A stretch of DNA of 64,000 nt from Pycnococcus provasolii (lineage: Eukaryota; Chlorophyta; Pseudoscourfieldiophyceae; Pseudoscourfieldiales; Pycnococcaceae). Position 1 is the first letter of the stretch. Each line of letters starts with the position of its first letter. This document shows, one piece after another, positions 1 through 9,290 of this stretch. Both the position numbers and the translations under genes were made by a program. Where the stretch lies: positions 496,001 through 560,000 of the forward strand of contig OW568873.1 in assembly GCA_938743325.2 (NCBI GenBank). The letters are read 5' to 3'. The notes beneath the pieces were generated by a model, which saw only the letters and a program-made list of their open reading frames with translations, was not told the origin of the DNA and searched no databases.

Positions 1-1010
1 ACAGGGGAGGGGCGGGGACTTTGGGGATCCCGCTCGGGGGGTCACCCCGACCATTTTGCACTGGCAGGAGGATTTGTTGTAACGGGAAGAAGGTTCCATT
101 TCAACTGCCTGAACGAAACAGTAATAATGGCGTCCACGCGCTACGGTACCTCGAGGGTCCGCCGACCCACCCATTGCCGTCCGTCGTGCAGCGGATGGCG
201 ACGTTGCAAACGGCGCGGGAGGTGGAGCTGCGCCTGGAGTTCGCTTTCAAGTTTCAAGACGAAGAAGTACTATCGCCAAGTCGCCAAACATCGACGACGA
301 CGACGTCGAGGTGGTTGCGTACGAAGTGGCAATGCAACACGCAAAGTCGCAAACGACCTCAATAACGCTTCCGAACCGAAATTCATGTTGCCATTGCGTA
401 CGCCCTTGCCTGCGAAAAACACGGAAAAACATCCTACAAGAACTTCTACAAACCAACAGACAGGCTCTCAAAAGACGTCCATTTGGTGGAAGGCCTTTCG
501 TAAGGGCGGAAAAGCATGTGCATAACCGCCTAAATCACGAGTTCGCTGATTGCGTGGGTGGCGTCGTGAAGGAATTAGATGAGTTGCATGTCGTACCCGT
601 TGAGGTAACTTTGAGTGATAGGCGGACGTGATTATGAGCCTTTCGCCGATCGCGCAAGCGACGGTTTGGCTTCGGAAGCAGCACACAATTGTCGTGGCGA
701 TGGCGGGCGTGACCACGGCGAACGTGGAGACGGATTACGACGGAAGCGAGTATGGGAAGGCGCCGAATGGCGTCGTGTACCACTGTACGAAGGGGGCGTA
801 CGCCGTACGACGGCTTGCACAATGCACGCCATGATGATTCTGGGATTCGATTCGAATTCGGGGATTCATGAACCTTTGTTGGGCCAAAGTTCTCTGAACT
901 CTCAAAGTTTTCTTTTCCCCCTTGATTCGGACCGGACCGGATCGGAGCAACCTTGCAAGAGATCAATGGCGCCCCGATCCGAACCTGCATCACGCAGCAG
1001 GGTTACGGCC
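1..1010. other. Left-edge region, no supported gene
   Basis: No convincing gene is visible. Several overlapping plus-strand open frames (about 21-365, 263-631 and 628-834) each have a short protein-like stretch, for instance AREVELRLEFAFKFQDEEV followed in another frame by DDDDVEVVAYEVAMQHAKS. None matches a family I recognise and no single frame stays convincing. The pattern could be a decayed gene, an unrecognised spliced gene or chance. The last few hundred bases should include the promoter and 5' leader of the GT29 fusion gene that follows. Confidence 0.4.
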
Positions 1011-3521
1011 ATGGCGTCGTCGTCGCTGTCGTCGTCGTCGTCGTCGGCGGCGGCGGCCTCTTTTATATCTTATGTAGGAATAGCTGCTTGCTCGGTGGTC
1101 CTACCTGTCTTAAACATGTTGATATTGGCCGGTTCTCTTCCACCACCACCGGTTGCCTCAAAATCAGCTGTGAGAAGAAGAAGAAGAAGAAGGAGAAGTT
1201 TATCGGCAGCAATGTGGCAATTTGGCGTCTTATATACGTTCTCTGCGCGCCGCTTCTCCTCCTCCTCCTCCGCCGCCACCGCTGCAACAGCACCAGCATC
1301 AGCATCAGCGGACACAGCAAAGCTCACTCACCACCAAATATCATCAAATATGGACGCCTGCACGCCTCATCATCACTTCTCACCAACTCTCCTCCAAAGC
1401 TCGTCAGAAGAACGCACACAAGCACACATGGGAGAGCACAGCGTCTTCGCCCGCCAAAACGCCAAAACCATAATACCCACAAACTTCAAACACCCTTCGA
1501 ACGAAGACGCGGAAACATTGAGAAAGAAGTATTACGGAAAACTCAAAAGGTGGAGAGATAAAGCTCCAACGTGCTGTGAACCAGACTCCTCCTCCTCCTC
1601 CTCCTCCTCCTCGCCACCGCGACAACGACAACAACCAACAAACACAAGCACGTGGACGCTTGAGGACGATGAAACGTCCTCTTCAACGTCCTCTTCAACG
1701 TCCTCTTCAACGTCCTCTTCAACGTCCTCTGAAACGTCCTCTTCAGAAGACGCAACCACCACCACCACATGCACCCCCTGCAGCACACCGCGCCTGAAAA
1801 CTCATGCTTTAGGCTCTTGTGCAGTCGTCTCACTCAGTGATACGCAACTGAGAAGGAAGCCGCTTGGGCACGAGATTGACTCTCACGACACGGTCGTGCG
1901 ACTCGGGTACGCACCTACCGAAGGGTACGAAAAGTACGTCGGCAGACGGGTGGACGTCACACTCATACGCATGCACACGCGGAAGCGTGACTGCAAGCTC
2001 GCACACGACGTGTGGCGCGAACAGGGTGGCAAGGTGGTGCCGAAGAAGTTTTATGTGCTGCTTTCTGGAGAACGAAAGGGAATCAAAACACGATCGCTTG
2101 CAACAGCGTCTGGGAGCCACAGCTGCACGCCGGCGTCGATGCCAACGTACAAGAACAGACCTGTGCTGTACCTCGAGGATCCACCGGAACAACTTCTTGA
2201 CGTGCGCGACAGCCTCTTCGACAATCTCGCCGCAGAGTATGCCTTCAGAGAGGACAGGAGCAGCAGCAACGACACAGCCACCAATGATGCGTACAACCCG
2301 AAAGGTGGTTTCAAGCCAACGAGCGGGTACTACACCATCTACAGCCTACTCGGTTCGCGGCTGTGCAAGTCAATCACCCTCTACGGCTTCTACGACGATT
2401 ACCAGGCGCTGCACTACTTTGCGTGGCAGCGGTCTGACGATGGGTCGTCGTGGGTGCCGCGCGTGCACAACACCACGGCAGAGAAGGGCAGGAATGCGAA
2501 ACGTGCGCCAGTTCCCTCGCATCCGCTCAAGCCAAATCACGTCAACGGAGCAGAGAGCTGGGTCTACCGCACGCTTATGGCGACTGGTAACGTGTGCGTT
2601 AGAACAGCACCGATCGAGACGAGTAAGGACGACGACGACGACAGCGACGACGGCACGGCAAGTCCAAACCCAAAGAATGATCCAACGAAAGTTGACCATC
2701 TCAAGCCTATAGGTACATCATGCAAAATCCAACCCAATCATCTCGACTACACCGCGAACAAAATTGCAAATGCCACGATGAAAAACGACCCATATCAGCA
2801 CGTGTACATTTCCGAAATTTTTCACAAAGATGTGTACAGGTGCATGATGGACCATCTGCCAACGAACAACAAGGCGTACGGGCGGCTGAAAGCTGGCGTA
2901 GAGCGCTACATGATCACCCTGCTTTCGAACAAGCGCAGCATGCCCGGCAAGACGTCGAGCTCGGGGAAGTTTGTGCCTCTCCTCAGCAGGGACAAGGATC
3001 GCCACGGCTTTGACGCGGATTTCTGGGGTGCATTTGCCAAGGCGTTTGGGTCCGAGAGGTTTCGAGATCTATGGCTAAATCTCTTCGATAACACACTTTC
3101 CTTGAGAAAGGCTGATTGGAGAAGCTTTGCGGGAAGTAATCTTGGATTCAAAATGGAGCTGAACCGGGACCGTGGCGGATTTGAAATTGGGCCGCATACC
3201 GACAGCCACGGCAAGTGGGTGACTGCTCTCTACTACCTGCCTCGCCAAGAAAGAGTCGGCGGCGGAACATGTGTCGTGCGAAGTCGCAGTGGACGCGTGC
3301 AGCACGGAGATAGCTCTTGGGAAACTTGGAATGATCCGGACTTTGAAATTGTGGATCGGGCCGCCTTCCACCCCAACTCCGTATTCGCCTTTGCTCCATG
3401 CCAGTCGAGTTGGCACGCGGTGGAACGCATGTCATCGTCCGCAGCATACAGAGATACGATCCAAAGCTTCGTCATGACTCTTGGCGGCGACAAGGTGAGA
3501 AAGGCGAAATGTGCCAATTGA
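1011..3521 (+). CDS. GT29 sialyltransferase-like / 2OG-Fe(II) oxygenase fusion protein
   Basis: This encodes 836 residues from the ATG at 1011; an in-frame ATG lies at 966 and the frame stays open further upstream. A hydrophobic segment at about residues 15-42 looks like a type II signal anchor, so a Golgi lumen location is inferred. A long Ser/Thr-rich stem follows, including poly-Ser and a 12-bp coding minisatellite. The GT29 domain shows sialylmotif L from about residue 269 (EIDSHDTVVRLGYAPT), motif S near 431-460 (PTSG, then LCKSITLYGF), an HYFAW motif III and a VS motif HVNGAE (H510, E515). The C-terminal domain is a 2OG-Fe(II) oxygenase with the H729-x-D731 pair, distal H802 and R814. 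The usual GNSG of motif L reads SLSD, so the donor may not be CMP-sialic acid. Glycan transfer coupled to hydroxylation is inferred. It converges with a related fusion gene 83 bp away. Confidence 0.85.
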   Translation: MASSSLSSSSSSAAAASFISYVGIAACSVVLPVLNMLILAGSLPPPPVASKSAVRRRRRRRRSLSAAMWQFGVLYTFSARRFSSSSSAATAATAPASASADTAKLTHHQISSNMDACTPHHHFSPTLLQSSSEERTQAHMGEHSVFARQNAKTIIPTNFKHPSNEDAETLRKKYYGKLKRWRDKAPTCCEPDSSSSSSSSSPPRQRQQPTNTSTWTLEDDETSSSTSSSTSSSTSSSTSSETSSSEDATTTTTCTPCSTPRLKTHALGSCAVVSLSDTQLRRKPLGHEIDSHDTVVRLGYAPTEGYEKYVGRRVDVTLIRMHTRKRDCKLAHDVWREQGGKVVPKKFYVLLSGERKGIKTRSLATASGSHSCTPASMPTYKNRPVLYLEDPPEQLLDVRDSLFDNLAAEYAFREDRSSSNDTATNDAYNPKGGFKPTSGYYTIYSLLGSRLCKSITLYGFYDDYQALHYFAWQRSDDGSSWVPRVHNTTAEKGRNAKRAPVPSHPLKPNHVNGAESWVYRTLMATGNVCVRTAPIETSKDDDDDSDDGTASPNPKNDPTKVDHLKPIGTSCKIQPNHLDYTANKIANATMKNDPYQHVYISEIFHKDVYRCMMDHLPTNNKAYGRLKAGVERYMITLLSNKRSMPGKTSSSGKFVPLLSRDKDRHGFDADFWGAFAKAFGSERFRDLWLNLFDNTLSLRKADWRSFAGSNLGFKMELNRDRGGFEIGPHTDSHGKWVTALYYLPRQERVGGGTCVVRSRSGRVQHGDSSWETWNDPDFEIVDRAAFHPNSVFAFAPCQSSWHAVERMSSSAAYRDTIQSFVMTLGGDKVRKAKCAN
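1675..1746 (+). repeat. 12-bp coding minisatellite
   Basis: Six head-to-tail 12-bp units, four identical (CGTCCTCTTCAA) and two variants at the 3' end, encode a Ser/Thr-rich stretch in the stem of the GT29 fusion protein. A CTC trinucleotide run at about 1588-1611 encodes poly-Ser in the same stem. Both are likely to vary in length between strains. Confidence 0.95.
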
Positions 3522-3604
3522 GAAGAAAAACATCGAGAATGTACACACACATACAAAGTATTTTGTACACAATTACAGTTACATTAGTTTTTATTTCAAA
3601 TTCA

Positions 3605-6334
3605 TTACAACAACCTCTTTGACGTGCGAGAAGGTTCGTCCACCACACGCTGAATGATTCCCGCTTCCATCAAATCACGCATGCACTTCTTCTCATATTT
3701 TATAGTCTGGCTCTGGCCAAGCAGACGCCGTACACCACCACCACCACCACCCGCGGCGTACTTCCATTCGTCAATCATCCAGTCCCTCTTATCGAGTGTA
3801 ACGTAGTCGTCCGGCCTTTTGGATTTCCTAATCTTCACGCGCCCCGACGGCATCTTCCTTTTCGACACACCTTCCGTGTAGTACCAAGCCTTGATATCCG
3901 GCTTGGTATCATACACCCCAAAGCCGTACATAGAGATGCTAGCGCAATTGTGAGCTAGGAATAGCATGGAAAGGAACCCAGACGTGGGCCCGTGCCCCAC
4001 GTCTCGAAAGTAAGGAGTCTGCGCGTACTCCTTCGCGAACGACGGGTGCATCACGTGAACCTTCTTCTCATTGAGACGCTTCAAATCACGCGACTTGCAT
4101 GGTGGTCCATGAATGCACCATTTCCCAGCCACCACAGTCTCGTTCTCCTGCTCGCGAAATCCTTCGGAATAATTGTTCGTGTAGCGAAGTGTCGTCTTCG
4201 ATCCTACGTCATCCTCGAAACCCCTCACGGGTGCATTGTTGATGCGCATCACCACGTCGTGCTGATCGATTTCGCGCCCCAATCCGGACTTGGCCATGGC
4301 AGAACTACTGCTGACAAGTGCACATGTGCGAAAGACTTGAAAACCAGCTGGTCCGTGAATTCCATGGGGGGGAAGTCCTTGCAACGAAGCGTCGCTGAGC
4401 GATGCACCCCACGGCGTGTCGCGAAAGGCATCTGCGCCAGACGCTACCATTGTCAGGTCTCCTGAAGAAGTGACATGAGGGAATACGCCGCTCACGCAAG
4501 CTGGCAGTGCTGCGCGCGCTTGGCATAAAGGAGTGCTTTCCTGCACAGATGGACACTTGTTGCCATCTTGGTGGTCGTTCCTCCGTGTCGCAGTGGTTGC
4601 AGCAGCGGCATCTGGCTGTATCACCCGCTCATCTTTCGCTCCGTCACCACCACTTTGCTCCGCCATGACACACTTCGCCTTCTTACCATATTTCTCGATG
4701 GCGTCGTCGAAGCGAACTTTTTTCCCCTTCGCCTTGTCGGCAAAGTACGTCCGCACCTTTTTGTTATGCAAGGCTCGGACCGTGATGAACGCCTGAAGCG
4801 TGTCCCGTGCCGCATTACCAATTGGGCGCACTGCATGCCAACTGGACTGGCAGGGTGCGAAGATAAAAGCGCTGTTCGGAAGGAACGGCGCCGTGTTCAC
4901 CTCCTCAAACTCACCGGCGATGGACGAGTTTTTCCAGTCCGAGCCGTACGTCATGCCGAAACCACCATCCTCGATCCGTGATCGTGACAGGAACGTACTT
5001 GTGCCCACGTGCTTCGCCGAATCGTCCCTGGGCAGGTAGTAGAGAATCGTGAGCGCTTTCTCGTTGGAATCCGTGTGTGGCGTGATGCCGTAATCCTTGC
5101 CATCGCGCGCGAGGTCGAGACGGTGCTCAAATTGCCCGCTGCTAATCTCCACCTCGAGATCTCCGAATCGCGCCGCGAGCGAGGGTTCGAATTTTCGCAG
5201 CCACCTGTTTCTGATGTCGTCTCCCATGAACGTTTTGGCAAAGCTCGCCCAAAACCTGTGCTTCTTTGCGTTTGGAACGCGCTGCACGCTGCCGCCTTCG
5301 CCCTTGACTCTGATGTAGAACCGATTATTCTTTTTCATCGCGTGATAGCGGTTCGTCTGCTCCGGCGTCGGAAGCGCGTTGAGCATGCAAGCGTAGAGCG
5401 ACTCGCTGAACACATTACGCACGAACATGTGCGCGAACGGCTTGTAGTCAACCTTCGTCGCGTCGATGCGATCGAGCGTGTACTTGAGCATCTTTTCAAA
5501 TGCCACCTCACTGCAGTCGCCGTCCGTCTGCTTCGGCGGCCGCTCGCTGACTTCACCGCTGGATTCGCCATCCGGCAGCGAAATTCCACTCGGCAGCTTG
5601 AGCGACCCGTCCTTGATACGAGCGTCTGTGGGATAGACGTAATCGCCGTCCATTTTTATGCGCGTCTGGTAGTTGACTTGGATGGCTCTCCTGTCGCCCT
5701 CGAGCAGCTTGTATCCGTGAAATCCGCTCTTCTTGTTCTGAAACGCTGCCGGGTTCTTGAAGGCGAGCAGGTTGCCTCCGTACGAGTCAACCTGTACCTC
5801 GTAGTCGTCGATATTCCTCGACCGAAGCAGCCTCAGCTTTCCGCCGTCGCCGTCGCCGTGCGTCCACTCCTCGTTGAGGTACACGAGAACGCTTACTCGT
5901 TTGCTCGCGTCGTCAGCGTGAATGCGTCCGTCCATCTTCCAGCTGACACCTCGCATAGATACGCGCGTGAATGTGTTTGCCAAGCTGACGTCGAACGCCG
6001 TTTCCAGCACGTTTCTGAACTCGAGCGACTTGAGTTGTTTTAGCAGGCGGTCAAACTCGCCGTAGATCTCCCCTTTCTGCGCAAGTTCCACCTCGTCGAC
6101 GTGCGCCTTGGTTTTGAGTGACGGCGGGAAGTCTCGGTTGATATGCTCAAGGTGCTTGACGAATTGTGGGATAACGAAGTGCGCAAACGGCTTTTTCACG
6201 ACGCGCGCGTTTTTGATGAGCTCGAGGTCGAAGAGAGATGGCGGAGAGGTGGAGGCGGAGGCGGAGGCGGCACCACAAGCTACCGTTAAGACTGTTAAGG
6301 CGACATGAACGAAACAGAGCAAGAAGGACAACAT
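3605..6334 (-). CDS. Tandem 2OG-Fe(II) oxygenase / GT29 fusion protein
   Basis: This encodes 909 residues from the ATG at 6334, chosen because it opens a clean signal peptide (MLSFLLCFVHVALTVLTVA); the frame is open to 6532. Domain 1 is a 2OG-Fe(II) oxygenase with H139-x-D141, distal H206 and an Arg at 215-216. Domain 2 is a second one with H420-x-D422, distal H500 (WHAV) and R510. Domain 2 closely resembles the oxygenase of the neighbouring convergent gene (shared FAPCQSSWHAV and PHTDS). The C-terminal third is GT29: motif L from about residue 671 (EIDQHDVVMRINNAP), motif S near 781 (GPTSGF, then SISMYGF) and WYYTEG. The canonical GNSG is SSSS, and the VS His is apparently Asp (DWMIDE, 851-856). 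Domain order is the reverse of its neighbour. A secretory-pathway location is inferred. Confidence 0.85.
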   Translation of the reverse strand: MLSFLLCFVHVALTVLTVACGAASASASTSPPSLFDLELIKNARVVKKPFAHFVIPQFVKHLEHINRDFPPSLKTKAHVDEVELAQKGEIYGEFDRLLKQLKSLEFRNVLETAFDVSLANTFTRVSMRGVSWKMDGRIHADDASKRVSVLVYLNEEWTHGDGDGGKLRLLRSRNIDDYEVQVDSYGGNLLAFKNPAAFQNKKSGFHGYKLLEGDRRAIQVNYQTRIKMDGDYVYPTDARIKDGSLKLPSGISLPDGESSGEVSERPPKQTDGDCSEVAFEKMLKYTLDRIDATKVDYKPFAHMFVRNVFSESLYACMLNALPTPEQTNRYHAMKKNNRFYIRVKGEGGSVQRVPNAKKHRFWASFAKTFMGDDIRNRWLRKFEPSLAARFGDLEVEISSGQFEHRLDLARDGKDYGITPHTDSNEKALTILYYLPRDDSAKHVGTSTFLSRSRIEDGGFGMTYGSDWKNSSIAGEFEEVNTAPFLPNSAFIFAPCQSSWHAVRPIGNAARDTLQAFITVRALHNKKVRTYFADKAKGKKVRFDDAIEKYGKKAKCVMAEQSGGDGAKDERVIQPDAAAATTATRRNDHQDGNKCPSVQESTPLCQARAALPACVSGVFPHVTSSGDLTMVASGADAFRDTPWGASLSDASLQGLPPHGIHGPAGFQVFRTCALVSSSSAMAKSGLGREIDQHDVVMRINNAPVRGFEDDVGSKTTLRYTNNYSEGFREQENETVVAGKWCIHGPPCKSRDLKRLNEKKVHVMHPSFAKEYAQTPYFRDVGHGPTSGFLSMLFLAHNCASISMYGFGVYDTKPDIKAWYYTEGVSKRKMPSGRVKIRKSKRPDDYVTLDKRDWMIDEWKYAAGGGGGGVRRLLGQSQTIKYEKKCMRDLMEAGIIQRVVDEPSRTSKRLL

Positions 6335-6744
6335 TTTGGTTATACGCACGCCAAACGTTGGCGGTTGCGGCCGCCAAGAACGACGCGACGACGCCACTAC
6401 GAGGCGCAAACGCAACCCGTCGCCCACCAACACGCGCACCGGCATCGTCGCCCGTGGTGCTTGATCGCTCCGAATCCAAATCAAGCTGCCAAGAACAGAA
6501 TAGGACGGGACGACGCGGATGAGAGTGACCACCCATCACAACGCAGCTTTAGCACGTGCTGTACGGCCATCAGGGCCATGTGCAATTGTGACCATCGTGA
6601 CCAACGAACGTCGAAGCTCCTTCATTAGTACTACCATTCATTTGATGAGTGTGATTCTCACGTATTGTAAAGTGGTATACTGTACACGAAAAATAGTCTA
6701 GTATTACACCTATGAAGTTACACAGCCTTAGTGTGACACCTCTG
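6335..6744. other. Intergenic region between two minus-strand oxygenase genes
   Basis: This 410-bp stretch lies upstream of the tandem oxygenase/GT29 gene and downstream of the stand-alone oxygenase gene. It should hold the promoter of the former and the 3' end of the latter. The part nearest 6600-6745 is AT-rich. No further gene, repeat or telomere-like motif was seen. Confidence 0.5.
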
Positions 6745-7926
6745 TCAGAACCACGGCACGCTGTTCAATCCGTTATGTCCCATGTCCGCAAACGTCTTGC
6801 GATACTGGCCGAGCACTTTTTCGAGAAGGGCCACCTCCTTGTCGTGCATCGCGACGAGCGCGTCGGAGTTCGAGTGAGACGTAAGCAGGCCCGCACGCCA
6901 CGCGTCCGCGAAGTGGAGCTTGAGCATGTGGCGATAGAGAGCGGGGTGGCAGAGATATTCGCGCACGGCGTCCTCGTCTGAAAGCGAAGGAGGAGCCGGC
7001 GCCTTCGGAACGCCCCCGCCGTCGTCCTGTGCCCAAAGCCAAAACGTCAGTAAGCGTCGCACGCCGCTGCGTATGGGCATCGTCGCGTGGAGCATGCGTC
7101 GGCTCGAGAAAAGCACCGCGGTTCCCAAGGAAGGAGTGATGGTCTGCTCACCGTGCTGTGGATACGGCATGAGATTGAGCTCGCCACCCTCCACGTCATC
7201 GTCACTCAAGTAGACGAGGCAAGTCAGCACGCGCTCGTCCACACCCTCAGCTGTGTCAAAGTGCATGGGAAAGTGGTGGTCAGCCGGCGCGTCAGGCGGC
7301 GGCGCGGCTGTGCGCTGTACTTTAGCGCTGATGCCGCGAGATTTTAAGTTGAGCGATGGACAATACACGCCGAAGAGGCTGTTGAGCGCGTGCGCCTCGC
7401 GTGCAAACTGATACAAGAAGGGCGCGTGGATACGTGTCGCGTCATCTGCAAGCTCAGCCTCGTACACGCCACGCTTCGCCACTCGCGCCTGCTTTCCGTC
7501 CTCACCCGGCTTCGCGAGGTGCGTGCTATTTTCATGGAATCCTCCAAACGCGTGCAGGTTATCAATGTCATCACGCAGACGAATGAGCGTGCTCTTGACC
7601 TTACTATTATTATTGTCGTCACCACCACCATGTAAGACATTAGAAACTGCAAATCCGTTTTTCAGAAGGGAATCGCACGTGGTTTGCGTGACGATAAGAC
7701 GAGCGAGAGACTCTGCTAATAAGGACGCCTCCGAACATGGGGTAGAAAGAGCAGGTGGAAGATGCGGGTCGTCGAAAACCGTGCGTGCGGCAGGCAAGGC
7801 GCCTGGTGGAGGTGGTGTGGCTTCTGGTGGGAATATGGATGCTACTGAAGACGTGAAACGCTTGAAGGACTCCTCAGGCAACAAACGCACGACACGGATG
7901 CCGCGGCGGAACATCGTCATCGTCAT
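6745..7926 (-). CDS. Prolyl 4-hydroxylase-like 2OG-Fe(II) oxygenase
   Basis: A 393-residue protein with a C-terminal double-stranded beta-helix oxygenase fold. The iron ligands are visible in HFPMHFDTAEG (H-x-D) and in the distal LHATMP histidine, and the 2-oxoglutarate Arg in VRRLLTFWL. The TCLVYLSD and GGELNLMP stretches are typical of the prolyl 4-hydroxylase-like branch. The first 80 residues are Pro/Ala-rich and could be a targeting region, though no clear signal peptide is seen. Two more in-frame ATGs follow within five codons (MTMTMF), so the exact start is uncertain. It is the fourth 2OG oxygenase domain within 7 kb and is divergent from the RING gene, with only 98 bp between start codons. 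Confidence 0.8.
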   Translation of the reverse strand: MTMTMFRRGIRVVRLLPEESFKRFTSSVASIFPPEATPPPPGALPAARTVFDDPHLPPALSTPCSEASLLAESLARLIVTQTTCDSLLKNGFAVSNVLHGGGDDNNNSKVKSTLIRLRDDIDNLHAFGGFHENSTHLAKPGEDGKQARVAKRGVYEAELADDATRIHAPFLYQFAREAHALNSLFGVYCPSLNLKSRGISAKVQRTAAPPPDAPADHHFPMHFDTAEGVDERVLTCLVYLSDDDVEGGELNLMPYPQHGEQTITPSLGTAVLFSSRRMLHATMPIRSGVRRLLTFWLWAQDDGGGVPKAPAPPSLSDEDAVREYLCHPALYRHMLKLHFADAWRAGLLTSHSNSDALVAMHDKEVALLEKVLGQYRKTFADMGHNGLNSVPWF

Positions 7927-8024
7927 GGGGAGAATAAAAATGACAACGACACTCTCGGAAATCTTCCCCCGGGAAGAAATGCCCCCCCATTCTGAGAATT
8001 CTCCATTTCTCCAATTCCGTTCGC
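7927..8024. promoter_or_regulatory. 98-bp bidirectional promoter region
   Basis: The start codons of the oxygenase gene (minus) and the RING gene (plus) are only 98 bp apart, so their promoters must overlap or be shared. It is the only divergent intergenic region in this window without a TTAGGG-type motif. No TATA box is evident. Confidence 0.5.
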
Positions 8025-9269
8025 ATGTCCTACGAGTGCCCTATCTGCCTCGACGCAGAAGCGCTCGCCGAAGCGCCGTTGACGCTAAGTTGTGGTCACA
8101 GCTTTTGCAAGCGATGTCTCGCCTTGCACGTCGGGAAATCTTTGGATTGCCCGACGTGCAGGGCGAGGCTACCGCGCGGCGGCGGACTCCCTGCGGTGAA
8201 CGTGTTTCTCAGGGACGTGCTCGCGGAGAGGCTCGCGGCGACCGCAAAGGTCGCACCGATGACTCGGGCAACGACGAGCGCCGCGGCGGCCGCCGCACCG
8301 ACGACTCGGGCAGCAACGACGGCGGCGATGACAAGCGGCGGAGCGGCACCGGCGACGCGTCGGGCAACGGCGGCGGCGGTGACGGCAACGGCAGCAGCGA
8401 CAACAGCACCGGCGACTCGGGCAACGGCGGCAAAGCGCAAGCGCGGCGACGCGGGCAACAACGGTGCGTCCACGTCGGCAGCAACTGCGGCGGTAGTGGC
8501 GGTGAAGGAGGAGCCGCAAGGCTCGGCGCTCGTCGGGCGGCGAGTGTGGCGCATCCTGCATAAGCACGGCGTGCGCGCCATGGGCAGGGTTGCAAGGGCG
8601 GAAGCGAAGGGGTACCTCATCGTCTACGAGAACGCCTTGTTCGACGACGAGATGGTGACGCACGCCGAGGTCCGCGAGTCGCTCGTCGACGACGAGGACC
8701 TCGGCGTGCCTGCAATCACGCGGTACCTGTTCACGCGGCGCGGCGCTGGCGCGCGCGGATCGCACAGCAGCACGATCTCGGAGGTGCTAGGTGGATCCGT
8801 CCAAACGACGGTGCCGACGACGCGCGACGGACCAAGCAAATACAACAAGTGCAACTACTATGTCGCATGCTTATTGGACTGGCAATCGACGGTTCCGCCG
8901 CGCCCAGGCGCTGCAGGCGAGCTGCTTGGCGACCAACTGACGCCTCGTGACGTTGTGCCAATCTTCGTCACGAGGCGTCTAAAAAACGCCAAGGGCCATG
9001 GGAGGCGATGGGAGTACTGCGGCAACTACCGGCGCGTCGACGACGACGGCGTCGAGGAAATGTACGTCTACAAAAGGATATCTGATGCCGAGAAGGAGGT
9101 GTGGGTGCACGGGATAGCCGCAAAATATAAAATACCCCCTGAGCAAATGCGTGCGATCTTTGAATCGCGCGCAGACAGTGTGGTATCTTGCCCAATCGAG
9201 TTCGTCAACTATGACGAACGCCTCTATGCCGCGCTCGTCGCAAAGGAGAAGGAATTGTTTGGCTTGTAA
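8025..9269 (+). CDS. N-terminal RING finger protein with conserved C-terminal domain (putative E3 ubiquitin ligase)
   Basis: A 414-residue protein opening with a textbook C3HC4 RING finger (C5, C8, C23, H25, C28, C31, C42, C45), so ubiquitin ligase activity is likely. Residues about 75-150 are an Ala/Thr low-complexity linker ending in a basic KRKR patch that could be a nuclear signal. Residues about 170-225 (GRRVWRILHKHGVRAMGRV, then GYLIVYENALFDDE) have the look of a Tudor-like chromatin reader barrel; this is inference from pattern only. The remaining 180 residues, including RRWEYCGNYRRV and the C-terminus, look folded and conserved but I cannot name the family. It converges on the beta-galactosidase gene, with stop codons about 20 bp apart. 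Confidence 0.75.
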   Translation: MSYECPICLDAEALAEAPLTLSCGHSFCKRCLALHVGKSLDCPTCRARLPRGGGLPAVNVFLRDVLAERLAATAKVAPMTRATTSAAAAAAPTTRAATTAAMTSGGAAPATRRATAAAVTATAAATTAPATRATAAKRKRGDAGNNGASTSAATAAVVAVKEEPQGSALVGRRVWRILHKHGVRAMGRVARAEAKGYLIVYENALFDDEMVTHAEVRESLVDDEDLGVPAITRYLFTRRGAGARGSHSSTISEVLGGSVQTTVPTTRDGPSKYNKCNYYVACLLDWQSTVPPRPGAAGELLGDQLTPRDVVPIFVTRRLKNAKGHGRRWEYCGNYRRVDDDGVEEMYVYKRISDAEKEVWVHGIAAKYKIPPEQMRAIFESRADSVVSCPIEFVNYDERLYAALVAKEKELFGL

Positions 9270-9290
9270 ATAATAAATATTCCATAGAAA

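Noticed and set aside
5009-6043. 344-codon plus-strand frame opposite the oxygenase/GT29 fusion
   Set aside because: Antisense to clear oxygenase motifs; Val/Arg/Leu-rich shadow frame.
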